48,207 nt of DNA, taken from NCBI GenBank assembly GCA_964640055.1, contig CAZXFH010000024.1:1-48207 (forward strand). Reading direction: 5' to 3'. The position numbers were made by a program, and so were the translations under genes. The notes under the pieces are model-generated. The model worked only from the letters and a program-made list of their open reading frames with translations. It searched no databases and had not been told where the DNA came from. Of the stretch, positions 40,473 to 48,189 are shown piece after piece (position 1 is the first letter of the stretch; each line of letters begins with the position of its first letter). The DNA is from CAZXFH01 sp964640055 (GTDB taxonomy: Bacteria; Fidelibacterota; UBA2242; JAFGTP01).

Positions 40473-43460
40473 CTACTGCATCACAGGGACTAGCTTGCTG
40501 AATATATTCTGATGCGTCTGTAACTTTTGCTCATTACCGTAGACACAAATCGCTTTTTGGGCCAGGATTTCCTTGAGCATGGCTTCCATTGGACGCATAT
40601 CTTCAGGAGTGGTGCTGAGAACTGCATCCCGTTCTTGTTGCAGGCGGCTATGAGGGGTTTTTTCCAGGTAATATTTAACCGCTTGACTTCCTTTTTGTGA
40701 AGGCGTTAAGGGTTTGTCCATACTGGCGATGGTGCCGATAATATAGCGGCTCATGGATTTTTCATCAATCTGCAAATTTTGCAGATAGTCCGGAACTGCG
40801 GCATAGTTATCCAGAGTTTTAACCAGATTGGGATCGCGATAGGACATGAAATAGGCAATTCCATCCGGTGAAAAGCCACAATAACCGCCATAAGCGCCAC
40901 CGACCACACGCAACTGCGTATGCAAGTAATCACTTTGTACGACTTGATCCATGACCTTCATTTTACCGTTCCAGGCATAGCCTAGTTTTTTAAAGTCATA
41001 GCCCTGCATAACATACTGCACCTTGGAGGCAGACAAGAGCCCCTCATTCTTTTTTTCTAAAGCAAAATGCCAGTCATGAAAGGGACTTTTACGGCGGGGT
41101 AATTTTCTTACAAATCCTTTGAATTGCTGGCGAAAAAGCGACTGGTTTTCCGACTGGCAGGTGACCGCGGCGAGTATATTTTTTCGACTGAACAACAGCT
41201 GGGCAGTTTCTGCCAGCTTGGCACTGATCTGCGCGGCTTGCTGATCGAAGTTTTGACTTAAATCATCGACAAACCAGTAGTATTCTAGACCGTTGGTCAG
41301 CTCGTTAAACATGCCTTCGTTCCGGAAATAGGAAAAGAGGCGCGTGAGGGCATAGTAATAGCCCACGCCTTTAACATTGGCCTCTTTGCGGGAAGCGTGG
41401 CGGGTCAGTACAGCTTTTAAGCGTTCCGGATCATCATATTGACTCTTTTTAATAATTTCCGCAGTCAGTTCGAAGAGTTTGTCCAGATTTTCCGGCATGG
41501 CCTTGGAGGAGATTATGAATTTGGGGATCATCTGACCGTCATTTTGATTTTCCAGGTAAGTCGCTAGGTTGATGTTAAATCCACCGGTATAGATATTCAA
41601 GGCATTATCCAGCTCACCGTAATTATAATGCTCGGTATTCAGGCTGCCCAGTATTTCCGACAGTAAGGCGGCATAGGGTAGTAACTCCTGAGGTAGAACG
41701 CGCATATCAAAATAGAGTTTTACATAGACCATATCATTGGTAAAGGTTTCGAAATGCAGCACGGGAGTCCGGGCCACTCTATCCGGCTTAACCTGGTAAT
41801 AATTGGCTTCGGGATTAATATCACTGAGTTCCAATAGAGGAATGGTAGCCAGGGCCTCCGGGCTGTCCTTGCGTTGTTGATAGGCGATCAGTTCCTGGGT
41901 TTCTTTAACCAGTGATTCCAGTTCTGCTTTGCCGAAGCTTTTTTTATAAGCAGCCAGTTCAGCCGTAGTGCGGGCATTAAATTTCTTTTCTAGACCGGGT
42001 TTAGGTTCCAGAGCCAGTAGCAGGGTATGGGGGTTATCCAGCAGGTATTTCCGGATGATTTCTTCCAGATAATCGCTGGTCAGAGCGGTTTTCAGTTTGC
42101 TAAGGGGTTTTTCATAGGCCAAACTCAGAAAAGGATCACCGGCAAAAAACCAGCCGGGGAGCGCTTCAAAGTTATATTGGAGACCTTTTTGGGCATCGTC
42201 GCCCTCCCGCAGGTTGAATTCCATGCGGTTGATAACGCCGCGCACCATATCCTTATCCAGTCCCTGGTCAACACATTCTCGCAGGGTTTCGAATATAACC
42301 TGCCGGAATTTTTCCCGGTCTTCAAGAGTGGCATTCTGTACAATGATCTGAAATAGGGGTTGTTTGATATCGTCCACGGAAGCATTGACCTCTTTGCCAA
42401 TGCCGGCTTCCTGCAGAGCGACCCGGAGGGGTCCGGCTTCGTGATTTACCAGAATATCACTGAGGGCATCCAGGGCCATATAAAGGGCGCGATCCGTATT
42501 TTCCCCGGCCACAATATTCAGGCTTAAATAGGTCTGATCCTGGCTATTCTGACCCTCCGGCACGGCATAGTATTCGGTTATTGATTTCATTTTCGGAAAG
42601 GGTTTTTGTAGGGGGATTTCCGTATCGATGGCCGCTTTTTCATAATTGGAGAGATACTGGTCGTCAATAAAAGCCAGTTCTTTATTTAAATTCGCATTAC
42701 CATAGAGAAAGATGTAACTATTGCTGGGATGATAGTAGCGGCGGTGAAAATTCAGGAACTGCTCATAGGTCAGATCCGGGATTGCTTCCGGCTTGCCACC
42801 GGAAGAATAGCCATAGCTGTTATCCGGGTAGAGGTGTTTATTAATCTGGTAATATAATTCACGGGTCGGAGTGGAAAAAGCGCCTTTCATCTCATTATAG
42901 ACCACGCCCTTGTAAACCAAGGGACTCTCCTTGTTGGTCAGCTCATAATGCCAGCCCTCTTGTTTGAAGATGCGCGGGTCGGAATAGATCAGGGGATTGA
43001 ATACTGCATCCAGATATACGTGCATCAGGTTGAAATAGTCCTTATCATTCATGCTGGCCACCGGATAAAGAGTCACATCCCCACCGGTTAAAGCGTTCAG
43101 AAAAGTATTCAGTGAGCCTTTGGATAGGATGTCGAAGGGGCTTTTTACCGGGAAATTTTCCGAACCGTTTAAAACAGAATGTTCCATGATATGGGGCGTG
43201 CCACAGTCAGACTCGGGCAGGGTCTTGAAGGCAATACTGAAGGTTTTATTAGCGTCATCAGAAGCAATTTTCAGCAATCGGGCACCGGTTTGTTCATGCT
43301 CAAAATATAAACATGGACTGTTGACTTCGGTGACGAAGCGTTTTTCGAGCAGTTTGAAACCGTAATAGCTGTTACCGGTCTCAAAATCTGCAGTCAGCCC
43401 CAGATTAAGGATCAGTATCCAGCTGAGTAAGACTGATAAAATCAAGCCTTTGCTTCGCAT
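40473..43460 (-). CDS. M16C metalloprotease, presequence protease (PreP)-like
   Basis: The 995-residue protein has an N-terminal signal peptide (SVLLSWILILNLGLTA), so it acts in the periplasm or is exported. The inverted zinc motif HIMEH (about residue 90, in CGTPHIMEHSVLNGS) is complete, and a downstream Glu lies in GVVYNEMKGAF (about 190). The length matches the four-domain single-chain PreP/insulinase group. The C-terminal half contains the typical VVGGAYGGYCGFSPDG block. It degrades short unstructured peptides inside a closed chamber. An excellent ribosome-binding site (AGGAGGT, 7 bases before the ATG) and its own terminator mark a single-gene unit. It is unrelated to the purine genes upstream. 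Confidence 0.92.
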   Translation of the reverse strand: MRSKGLILSVLLSWILILNLGLTADFETGNSYYGFKLLEKRFVTEVNSPCLYFEHEQTGARLLKIASDDANKTFSIAFKTLPESDCGTPHIMEHSVLNGSENFPVKSPFDILSKGSLNTFLNALTGGDVTLYPVASMNDKDYFNLMHVYLDAVFNPLIYSDPRIFKQEGWHYELTNKESPLVYKGVVYNEMKGAFSTPTRELYYQINKHLYPDNSYGYSSGGKPEAIPDLTYEQFLNFHRRYYHPSNSYIFLYGNANLNKELAFIDDQYLSNYEKAAIDTEIPLQKPFPKMKSITEYYAVPEGQNSQDQTYLSLNIVAGENTDRALYMALDALSDILVNHEAGPLRVALQEAGIGKEVNASVDDIKQPLFQIIVQNATLEDREKFRQVIFETLRECVDQGLDKDMVRGVINRMEFNLREGDDAQKGLQYNFEALPGWFFAGDPFLSLAYEKPLSKLKTALTSDYLEEIIRKYLLDNPHTLLLALEPKPGLEKKFNARTTAELAAYKKSFGKAELESLVKETQELIAYQQRKDSPEALATIPLLELSDINPEANYYQVKPDRVARTPVLHFETFTNDMVYVKLYFDMRVLPQELLPYAALLSEILGSLNTEHYNYGELDNALNIYTGGFNINLATYLENQNDGQMIPKFIISSKAMPENLDKLFELTAEIIKKSQYDDPERLKAVLTRHASRKEANVKGVGYYYALTRLFSYFRNEGMFNELTNGLEYYWFVDDLSQNFDQQAAQISAKLAETAQLLFSRKNILAAVTCQSENQSLFRQQFKGFVRKLPRRKSPFHDWHFALEKKNEGLLSASKVQYVMQGYDFKKLGYAWNGKMKVMDQVVQSDYLHTQLRVVGGAYGGYCGFSPDGIAYFMSYRDPNLVKTLDNYAAVPDYLQNLQIDEKSMSRYIIGTIASMDKPLTPSQKGSQAVKYYLEKTPHSRLQQERDAVLSTTPEDMRPMEAMLKEILAQKAICVYGNEQKLQTHQNIFSKLVPVMQ

Positions 43461-43811
43461 AGGTTGTACCTCCTGTTAAGGGTTGAATATGAATAATATA
43501 ACAAAATCAAACCAGAGTCAGTTTGATTATAAAAATTTGGATTCGCAGGAATTAATTTGATGCAGATCTCACAAAAGTAAAAGTTAATATTAAAATAGAC
43601 AGGCAGCCCGAGCAATTCTAACTGCCAACCAGTAGACTGAGTTGTGATATAAAAAGTTGTCAAAAGAACATTAGCGTTTCAATTTAAATTTAGTGCGGAT
43701 ATAAGTCGATCAATCAAGCGGTCTTGCCATTCAAGGGAGTTCGGTGGCGATGTCAATAGATTCGACTGGTTTATTGTCTGTATCTGTTTCAGAAAACCTG
43801 AAAAATAAGGT
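43461..43811. other. Intergenic region upstream of the protease gene
   Basis: This 351-base spacer holds the leader and probable promoter of the minus-strand protease gene at its left end and the 3' flank of the DUF2284 gene at its right end. Only the operator-like dyad at 43505-43528 stands out. Short open frames here lack ribosome-binding sites and recognisable content. Confidence 0.5.
43505..43531 (-). promoter_or_regulatory. Inverted repeat overlapping a TATAAT box of the protease gene
   Basis: AATCAAAC (43505-43512) and GTTTGATT (43521-43528) are perfect arms 8 bases apart. On the minus strand TATAAT (43531 to 43526) overlaps the right arm and would place the transcript start about 60 bases before the protease ATG. 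No good -35 is visible at 17 bases. The dyad may be an operator. Confidence 0.35.
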
Positions 43812-44369
43812 CTAATGGATCAGAATCAAGGAAACATAAGTACAACAGCTTTCACGGGAACGGACAACTTGTATTTGCATACCACAATTTCGAACGGTTT
43901 GATAGACGTCGATACCGCAGGCTTCCATGGCTGGCCGGGCCAAGTGGGGGTATTCACAAGGCTTTTCTGGTTGGCAGTGGTTACAGAAATAGCAGGGACC
44001 GGTAGTCAGTGCCAACGCTTTATAATATCCGTCCAGGAATAATTCCCGTTCCAGTCCGGGTACAAGGCGCTTGAATTGGTCATGAATCTGGGACTCATCC
44101 TGAGGTGCGATGTTCTCGATCTGCAGCAGTAGTGCCTTTTCATATTCGCGCAGCAAGGCCTGGGTATATTCCGGGGTCGGGGAAAAGGGCGGACAGGTCA
44201 GCCGCTTGCCATATCCGCCGCAACCGAATTGACATTTCATACGCACCCAGTTGGCCACGACCACAGCTGCCGGATCTATGACCCTGACATGATCTACTCC
44301 GGATGCTTGGGCCTGTTTGATGTATTTGGAAAAGGATTGCATATTATGATTCCTTTGCGATTTAAACAA
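43812..44369 (-). CDS. DUF2284 metal-binding (cysteine-rich) protein
   Basis: The 185-residue cytoplasmic protein has cysteine motifs CQFGCGGYGKRLTCPPFSPTPE (about residues 48-70) and GPCYFCNHCQPEKPCEYP (about 127-145), then NCGM and SCC near the end. This pattern defines DUF2284, predicted to bind a metal or Fe-S cluster; its role is not known. The first part (AQASGVDHVRVIDPAAVVVANWVRMKC) is also typical. It is transcribed on the minus strand after the DsrE-like gene, separated by a hairpin. Closeness to sulfur-transfer genes may be meaningful. The ATG used is the second possible one in frame; MQSFSKYIKQ eight codons later is an alternative start. Confidence 0.8.
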   Translation of the reverse strand: MFKSQRNHNMQSFSKYIKQAQASGVDHVRVIDPAAVVVANWVRMKCQFGCGGYGKRLTCPPFSPTPEYTQALLREYEKALLLQIENIAPQDESQIHDQFKRLVPGLERELFLDGYYKALALTTGPCYFCNHCQPEKPCEYPHLARPAMEACGIDVYQTVRNCGMQIQVVRSRESCCTYVSLILIH

Positions 44370-44398
44370 TATTTGTTCCGTTTGATAAGATAAACATA

Positions 44399-44422
44399 TT
44401 TGGTATGGATTTCCATACCAAA
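44399..44422 (-). terminator. Hairpin between the DsrE-like and DUF2284 genes
   Basis: TTTGGTATGG and CCATACCAAA form a perfect 10-bp stem around a 4-nt loop. It follows the minus-strand DsrE-like gene by about 80 bases and precedes the DUF2284 ATG by about 30. Read on the minus strand it is followed by TATGTTTATC, a weak T-rich tract. It may terminate the first gene or act as an operator for the second. Confidence 0.45.
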
Positions 44423-44504
44423 AGGTATTCCGGGTGACCTGAGGTAGGAGAAACTGAACGCTGTAATTGATTCCGAAGGTCCTGAACTCCCGAAGGCTAT
44501 CATT

Positions 44505-44945
44505 TTAAAATACCAACACCTGACTCCCCGATTTCAAATAATCAGTTAGCGGTTTACCCATAAACTTAACCGTGACGCCCAATTTTTTCAGGAGTTGCGA
44601 GACATCATATTGATCTGCGCACCATTTGCAGGCGGTAAGTTTAACTCCCCGTTCTCGCAATTTTATTACCTTGTCCTGCAAATCCTGACTTTCAGAGAGT
44701 AGTTTTGCAGAAGGACCCCAGATAAGTAATTCAACATTCTGCCACCAGCCTTGTTTCTTTGAGTTAAACGCATAGGGAAAAACGACTTTATGGAAAACTT
44801 CCGGATCTTTGCTGGTCCAGAGGATTACCAGCGAATCTGGTGTTGAGCAGCCGTGGCCGGAATTTTCAGAAGGATTGACGGGGTTCTGGGCGGCGATGGA
44901 TCCGCAAGATATAAGCAGTAAGAAGGGTAAAATCATCTTTTTCAT
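44505..44945 (-). CDS. Exported DsrE-like protein
   Basis: The 146-residue protein has an N-terminal signal sequence (MILPFLLLISCGSIAAQ). The first cysteine could also serve as a lipobox, so it may be a lipoprotein. The rest is a DsrE/DsrF-like fold: DSLVILWTSKDPEVFHKVVFPYAFNSK, VELLIWGPSAKLLSES, LRERGVKLTACKWCADQY and LLKKLGVTVKFMG. CKWC lies where DsrE proteins carry the persulfide-binding cysteine. A role in periplasmic sulfur handling is inferred. It is divergent from tusA, with which it shares a 190-base regulatory region, so the two directions may be co-regulated. Confidence 0.82.
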   Translation of the reverse strand: MKKMILPFLLLISCGSIAAQNPVNPSENSGHGCSTPDSLVILWTSKDPEVFHKVVFPYAFNSKKQGWWQNVELLIWGPSAKLLSESQDLQDKVIKLRERGVKLTACKWCADQYDVSQLLKKLGVTVKFMGKPLTDYLKSGSQVLVF

Positions 44946-45045
44946 AATGGCGACTCCATTTTAAATACATACTTAAATACGGGTTCATATTAAGTGAAAA
45001 TTCGACTGAATCAAACCAGAATATTGGATTTTTATGAGAAAGGAG

Positions 45046-45074
45046 TTGACACTCGCGCTTATTAATACTATATT
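45046..45074 (+). promoter_or_regulatory. Sigma70-like promoter of the tusA-nifS-iscU operon
   Basis: TTGACA (45046-45051), a 17-base spacer and TATATT (45069-45074) give the same promoter form as at 1292-1320. The predicted start at about 45081 lies downstream of the ATG at 45034, which argues that translation begins at the TTG at 45136 instead. Confidence 0.7.
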
Positions 45075-45111
45075 TCCTATAAGATTTGTAGGAAATGATT
45101 TGTTAACAAAT
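45072..45111. promoter_or_regulatory. Two palindromes at the tusA transcription start, operator candidates
   Basis: ATTTCCTA (45072-45079) and TAGGAAAT (45089-45096) are perfect 8-bp arms 9 bases apart, overlapping the -10 box and start point. Directly after, ATTTGTTAACAAAT (45098-45111) is a perfect 14-bp palindrome. Placement is ideal for a repressor sensing sulfur or Fe-S status. No regulator gene is adjacent. Confidence 0.5.
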
Positions 45112-45135
45112 AATACAGCAAAAAGGATACTAAAA

Positions 45136-45357
45136 TTGAGCCATATAAAAGTCGATTGTATCAATGAAACCTGTCCCATTCCTTTGATAGAAACCAGGAA
45201 AGCTTTAAGACAAGCGTCGCAAGGGGATATCATTGAGATCAAAGGCACGCATGCAGCCTCAAAGAAAGAGATTCCCATGGCTGTGGAATCCATGGGTTAT
45301 GAATTATTATCGATAGAGGAGGATGAGAATCAATGGACAATCAAAATCAAAAGATAG
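45136..45357 (+). CDS. tusA: TusA-family sulfur carrier protein
   Basis: The 73-residue protein has the standard TusA length. VDCINETCPIPLIETRKAL carries the conserved CPxP with the persulfide-carrying cysteine, followed by GDIIEIKGTHAASKKEIPMAVESMGYELL. I choose the TTG at 45136 because AAAAGGA lies 8 bases upstream and the family N-terminus begins there. An upstream in-frame ATG at 45034 would add 34 unrelated residues and lies before the predicted transcription start. TusA relays persulfide sulfur between a cysteine desulfurase and acceptors. A desulfurase gene follows two genes later, and the DsrE-like gene overlaps by 25 bases. Confidence 0.88.
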   Translation: MSHIKVDCINETCPIPLIETRKALRQASQGDIIEIKGTHAASKKEIPMAVESMGYELLSIEEDENQWTIKIKR

Positions 45358-45785
45358 GCGCCGAAAAGGCTGAAAAAGCAACCATCATTCTGCATAGTGG
45401 TGATATGGATAAAGTCTATAGCGCGCTAATCGTTGGGAATGGAGCGCTGTCCATGGGCATGGAGGTCTCGATCTTCTTTACCTTCTGGGGCTTGGAAAGA
45501 TTAAAAAAGAACCAGCTGGAAAAGGGGGCCCTTTCCAAAATGAATTTATTCGGTCTTGGAAAATGGCTGATCAAAAGGAAAATGAAAAAAACCGGTGTGG
45601 CTTCCCTAAATAAATTACTGGATAGTTATCTTGAATTGGGGGGTAAGGTTTTAGCCTGTGACATGACCATGGAGATCATGAGCATTGACCAAGACGACTT
45701 GCGGGATGATGTGATCACTGATTACTGTGCGGTCGGGACCTATATACAGGAAGCCCGGACATCAAACGTAACGTTATTTATTTAA
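45333..45785 (+). CDS. Cytoplasmic DsrE/DrsH-like sulfurtransferase subunit
   Basis: The 150-residue protein begins with a charged N-terminus and TIILHSGDMDKVYSALIVGNGALSMGMEVSIFFTFWGLERL, the classic DsrE_2/YrkE-type start. An insertion (LFGLGKWLIKRKMKKTGV) follows, then LGGKVLACDMTMEIMSIDQDDL with the conserved Cys of the ACxMTM motif, and DYCAVGTYIQEA. Such proteins act with TusA and rhodaneses in cytoplasmic persulfide transfer. It overlaps tusA by 25 bases and precedes the cysteine desulfurase gene by 12, so TusA, DsrE-like and desulfurase are expected to be made together. Confidence 0.88.
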   Translation: MDNQNQKIGAEKAEKATIILHSGDMDKVYSALIVGNGALSMGMEVSIFFTFWGLERLKKNQLEKGALSKMNLFGLGKWLIKRKMKKTGVASLNKLLDSYLELGGKVLACDMTMEIMSIDQDDLRDDVITDYCAVGTYIQEARTSNVTLFI

Positions 45786-45797
45786 TAAGGTGAAGAT

Positions 45798-46991
45798 ATG
45801 GATCAAAATAATATTTATCTGGATAATTCCGCCGCAACCCGTCTGGATGAAAGTGTACTGGAAGCCATGCAACCCATTTTTATTGACCTTTATGCAGTGG
45901 CTTCATCGGAATTTGGATATTCAATGGGTATCAGAGCCCGGGAAGTGCTGGCCGAGGCCAGAGAACAATTAGCCGCCTATATTTCCGCTGATCCGCAAGA
46001 ATTTATATTCACTTCTGGGGCCACCGAGTCCAGTAACATTGCGATAAAGAGTACCGTTGAGAAAATTTCAAAGGAAAACAAAAATCACATCATAACTACT
46101 AAGATTGAAGATTTTCCGGTGCTTAATAGTTTTAAAAGACTAGAGAATAAGGGGTATAAAGTCAGCTATCTCGATGTTGACCAGCATGGGTTTGTTGACC
46201 TGGCTCAACTGGTGGAGGCCATTACCGATCAGACAGCTCTGGTCTCTATTCAACACGCTAACCAAGAAATAGGAACTGTCCAGGATGTTGAGGCTATAGG
46301 TGTAATCTGTCAAAAACATGGGGTTTTGTTCCATACGGATGCTACTCACACTTTTCGGCGTTTGCCTATTGATGTGGACCGCTTTAATATTGACCTGATG
46401 ACTGTGACAGCTCATACCATTCATGGCCCCAAAGGCATCGGCGGATTATATATTCGCAAAGACACGCCGCTGGAAAAATATTTTGATGGTGGGTTTCAGG
46501 AATTCAACCAGAGAGCCGGTCTGGTGAATATTCCGGGAGCCGTGGGATTTGCCAAGGCAGCCGAATTAATTACCAACCAAGAGAACCAGGATTTGGCCGA
46601 CTTAAGAAACCTTTTGATTGATAGGATTTTAAAGGAAATCCCCAAAACAAGCTTAAATGGGGACCGTCATCAAAGATCGCCGCAAAACGTTAATATCACT
46701 TTTCATCTGGTTGAAGGGGAATCTATTACCTTGCATATGGATATGCGTGGTTTCTCTTTGTCCACCGGTTCGGCCTGTTTCAGCAATTCTCTGGAAGCGA
46801 GTCATGTGATTCTGGGAATTGGCGGTGATCATGAACGAGCTCATGGGTCGGTCAGGTTTACGCTCAGTCGATATAATGACAGGGAAGATATAGATATGAC
46901 GGTTAAAGAAATGAGGGATGTAATTGAAAAATTAAGGCATATAAGTCCTTTACACAATATTAAGGAGTCATACAATGGATTTTCCTTATAG
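45798..46991 (+). CDS. Cysteine desulfurase (NifS/IscS-type)
   Basis: The 397-residue PLP enzyme has IYLDNSAATRLDESVLEAM at the N-terminus and FTSGATESSNIAIK for the cofactor phosphate. VSIQHANQEIGTVQDV and FHTDATHTF hold the cofactor ring, and HTIHGPKGIGGLY has the Schiff-base lysine (about 212). LSTGSACFSNSLEASHVILG has the catalytic cysteine (about 325), in the loop form of NifS/IscS proteins. It makes persulfide from cysteine (or selenide from selenocysteine) and passes it to the IscU-like scaffold, with which it overlaps by 17 bases, and to TusA. Because Mo hydroxylases need a sulfido or selenido ligand delivered by such an enzyme, service to the upstream cluster is possible. Confidence 0.93.
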   Translation: MDQNNIYLDNSAATRLDESVLEAMQPIFIDLYAVASSEFGYSMGIRAREVLAEAREQLAAYISADPQEFIFTSGATESSNIAIKSTVEKISKENKNHIITTKIEDFPVLNSFKRLENKGYKVSYLDVDQHGFVDLAQLVEAITDQTALVSIQHANQEIGTVQDVEAIGVICQKHGVLFHTDATHTFRRLPIDVDRFNIDLMTVTAHTIHGPKGIGGLYIRKDTPLEKYFDGGFQEFNQRAGLVNIPGAVGFAKAAELITNQENQDLADLRNLLIDRILKEIPKTSLNGDRHQRSPQNVNITFHLVEGESITLHMDMRGFSLSTGSACFSNSLEASHVILGIGGDHERAHGSVRFTLSRYNDREDIDMTVKEMRDVIEKLRHISPLHNIKESYNGFSL

Positions 46992-47610
46992 TGATAAAGT
47001 CCTGCAGCATTTCAAAGATCCACAAAATGTGGGTGAAATTGAAAATGCCGACGGCAAAGCAGTGGAAGGTAGTCCGGCTTGTGGGGACATGGTATCGGTC
47101 CATATAAAGTTGGATGCGGATAAAGAACACATCAAAGATATAAAATTTAAATCCTATGGGTGCGCATCCAATATTGCCACCGGCTCAATTATAACCGAAT
47201 TAGCCAAAGGAAAAACCCTGGAAGACGCGAAAAAGATTTCCTGGCAGGAAGCATCAGACGCTTTAGGTGGCTTACCGCCCATTAAAGCCCATTGCTCGGT
47301 TCTGGCGGTAGATGGCTTGCGTGCGGCAATTGAAAATTATGAGGAAAAAAGTGGCCGAAAAGGGGTGCAGGACCCCACCGACGAAGAGTTTGTATGTAAA
47401 AAACTGAAGCGGGTGATGAATCCGATTGCGGGCATTGACATTGTTAAGTCGGATTTGGTAAAAAAAGTAGACCTGCAGGCTGGCAATATTAAAGTTGAAA
47501 TAGATCTTGCTCCTTCCCATCAATTTGCCAGCAATATAGAAGCGGAAATCAGAGAAAAGTTGGAACCGTTGCATGATATCAGACAGATAGAAGTTGTTTT
47601 TTTACGGTGA
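46975..47610 (+). CDS. IscU-like Fe-S scaffold fused to a MIP18/DUF59-like domain
   Basis: The 211-residue protein has two parts. Residues 1-125 are an IscU/NifU N-terminal scaffold with all three cluster cysteines (SPACGDMV, KSYGCASN, PIKAHCSVL) and the LPPIK motif recognised by the HscA/DnaK-type chaperone. Residues about 140-211 (LKRVMNPIAGIDIVKSDLVKKVDLQ... LAPSHQFASNIEAEIREKL) resemble the MIP18/DUF59 domain of SufT/PaaD-like Fe-S assembly factors. The usual NifU C-terminal CxxC domain is absent. It builds Fe-S clusters from persulfide made by the overlapping desulfurase. The ribosome-binding site AAGGAG lies inside the desulfurase gene. Confidence 0.88.
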   Translation: MDFPYSDKVLQHFKDPQNVGEIENADGKAVEGSPACGDMVSVHIKLDADKEHIKDIKFKSYGCASNIATGSIITELAKGKTLEDAKKISWQEASDALGGLPPIKAHCSVLAVDGLRAAIENYEEKSGRKGVQDPTDEEFVCKKLKRVMNPIAGIDIVKSDLVKKVDLQAGNIKVEIDLAPSHQFASNIEAEIREKLEPLHDIRQIEVVFLR

Positions 47611-47757
47611 TACTATTGGCATTGATTTGGTCCGCTGAATATTTAGGAAAAATTTGGATGTTAAGTGAAAAAAATAGAAGATGAATTAAATGGTCACGGT
47701 CACTCTTGGCTAACTGCTCTGGTAGTATATCCCTGATTGTTTTCTAAGGAGATTTGA

Positions 47758-48189
47758 ATGATGTTTAAACCTAACCAGAAATTAGCAATAATCCTGATTG
47801 CTTTGTTAATCCTAAGCAGCTGCTTTACCAATCCGGATAATAAAAGAGGCGGCTTTTTAAAAGATGTTTCCCCTCATGAAGCACAGCGCTTAATCCGGGA
47901 AAACAGCAATAATGAAAATTTTGTAATAATTGATATACGCACTCCAACAGAATATGCAACCGAATATATTGAAAAGGCCATCAATATTGATTATTATGCT
48001 GAAAATTTTAAGACGCGACTTAATGAGCTGGATAAATCTAATACATATCTGATCTATTGTCGCAGTGGTCGCCGGAGTAATGGCGCCTCGAGTATCATGG
48101 ACGAATTGGGTTTTGAAAAGGTTTATAATCTTTCTAGCGGAATTACCGGCTGGAAAGCAGCGGGCTACGCTACAGTTAGCGAGCATTAA
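47758..48189 (+). CDS. Rhodanese-domain lipoprotein
   Basis: The 143-residue protein has a lipobox (LILSSC, Cys about 22), so it is anchored outside the inner membrane. One rhodanese domain covers about residues 35-140: VIIDIRTPTEYATEYIEKAINIDYY, then YLIYCRSGRRSNGAS with the catalytic Cys in the six-residue loop CRSGRR, and LSSGITGWKAAGYAT. It transfers sulfane sulfur or binds persulfide in the periplasm. AAGGAG lies 8 bases before the ATG pair at 47758. It follows the Fe-S operon after 147 bases and may have its own promoter; it matches the theme of the exported DsrE-like protein at 44505. Confidence 0.9.
   Translation: MMFKPNQKLAIILIALLILSSCFTNPDNKRGGFLKDVSPHEAQRLIRENSNNENFVIIDIRTPTEYATEYIEKAINIDYYAENFKTRLNELDKSNTYLIYCRSGRRSNGASSIMDELGFEKVYNLSSGITGWKAAGYATVSEH

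Noticed and set aside
43442..43663. 73-codon minus-strand frame upstream of the protease gene
   Set aside because: It overlaps the protease start and its strong ribosome-binding site, and has no ribosome-binding site or family match.
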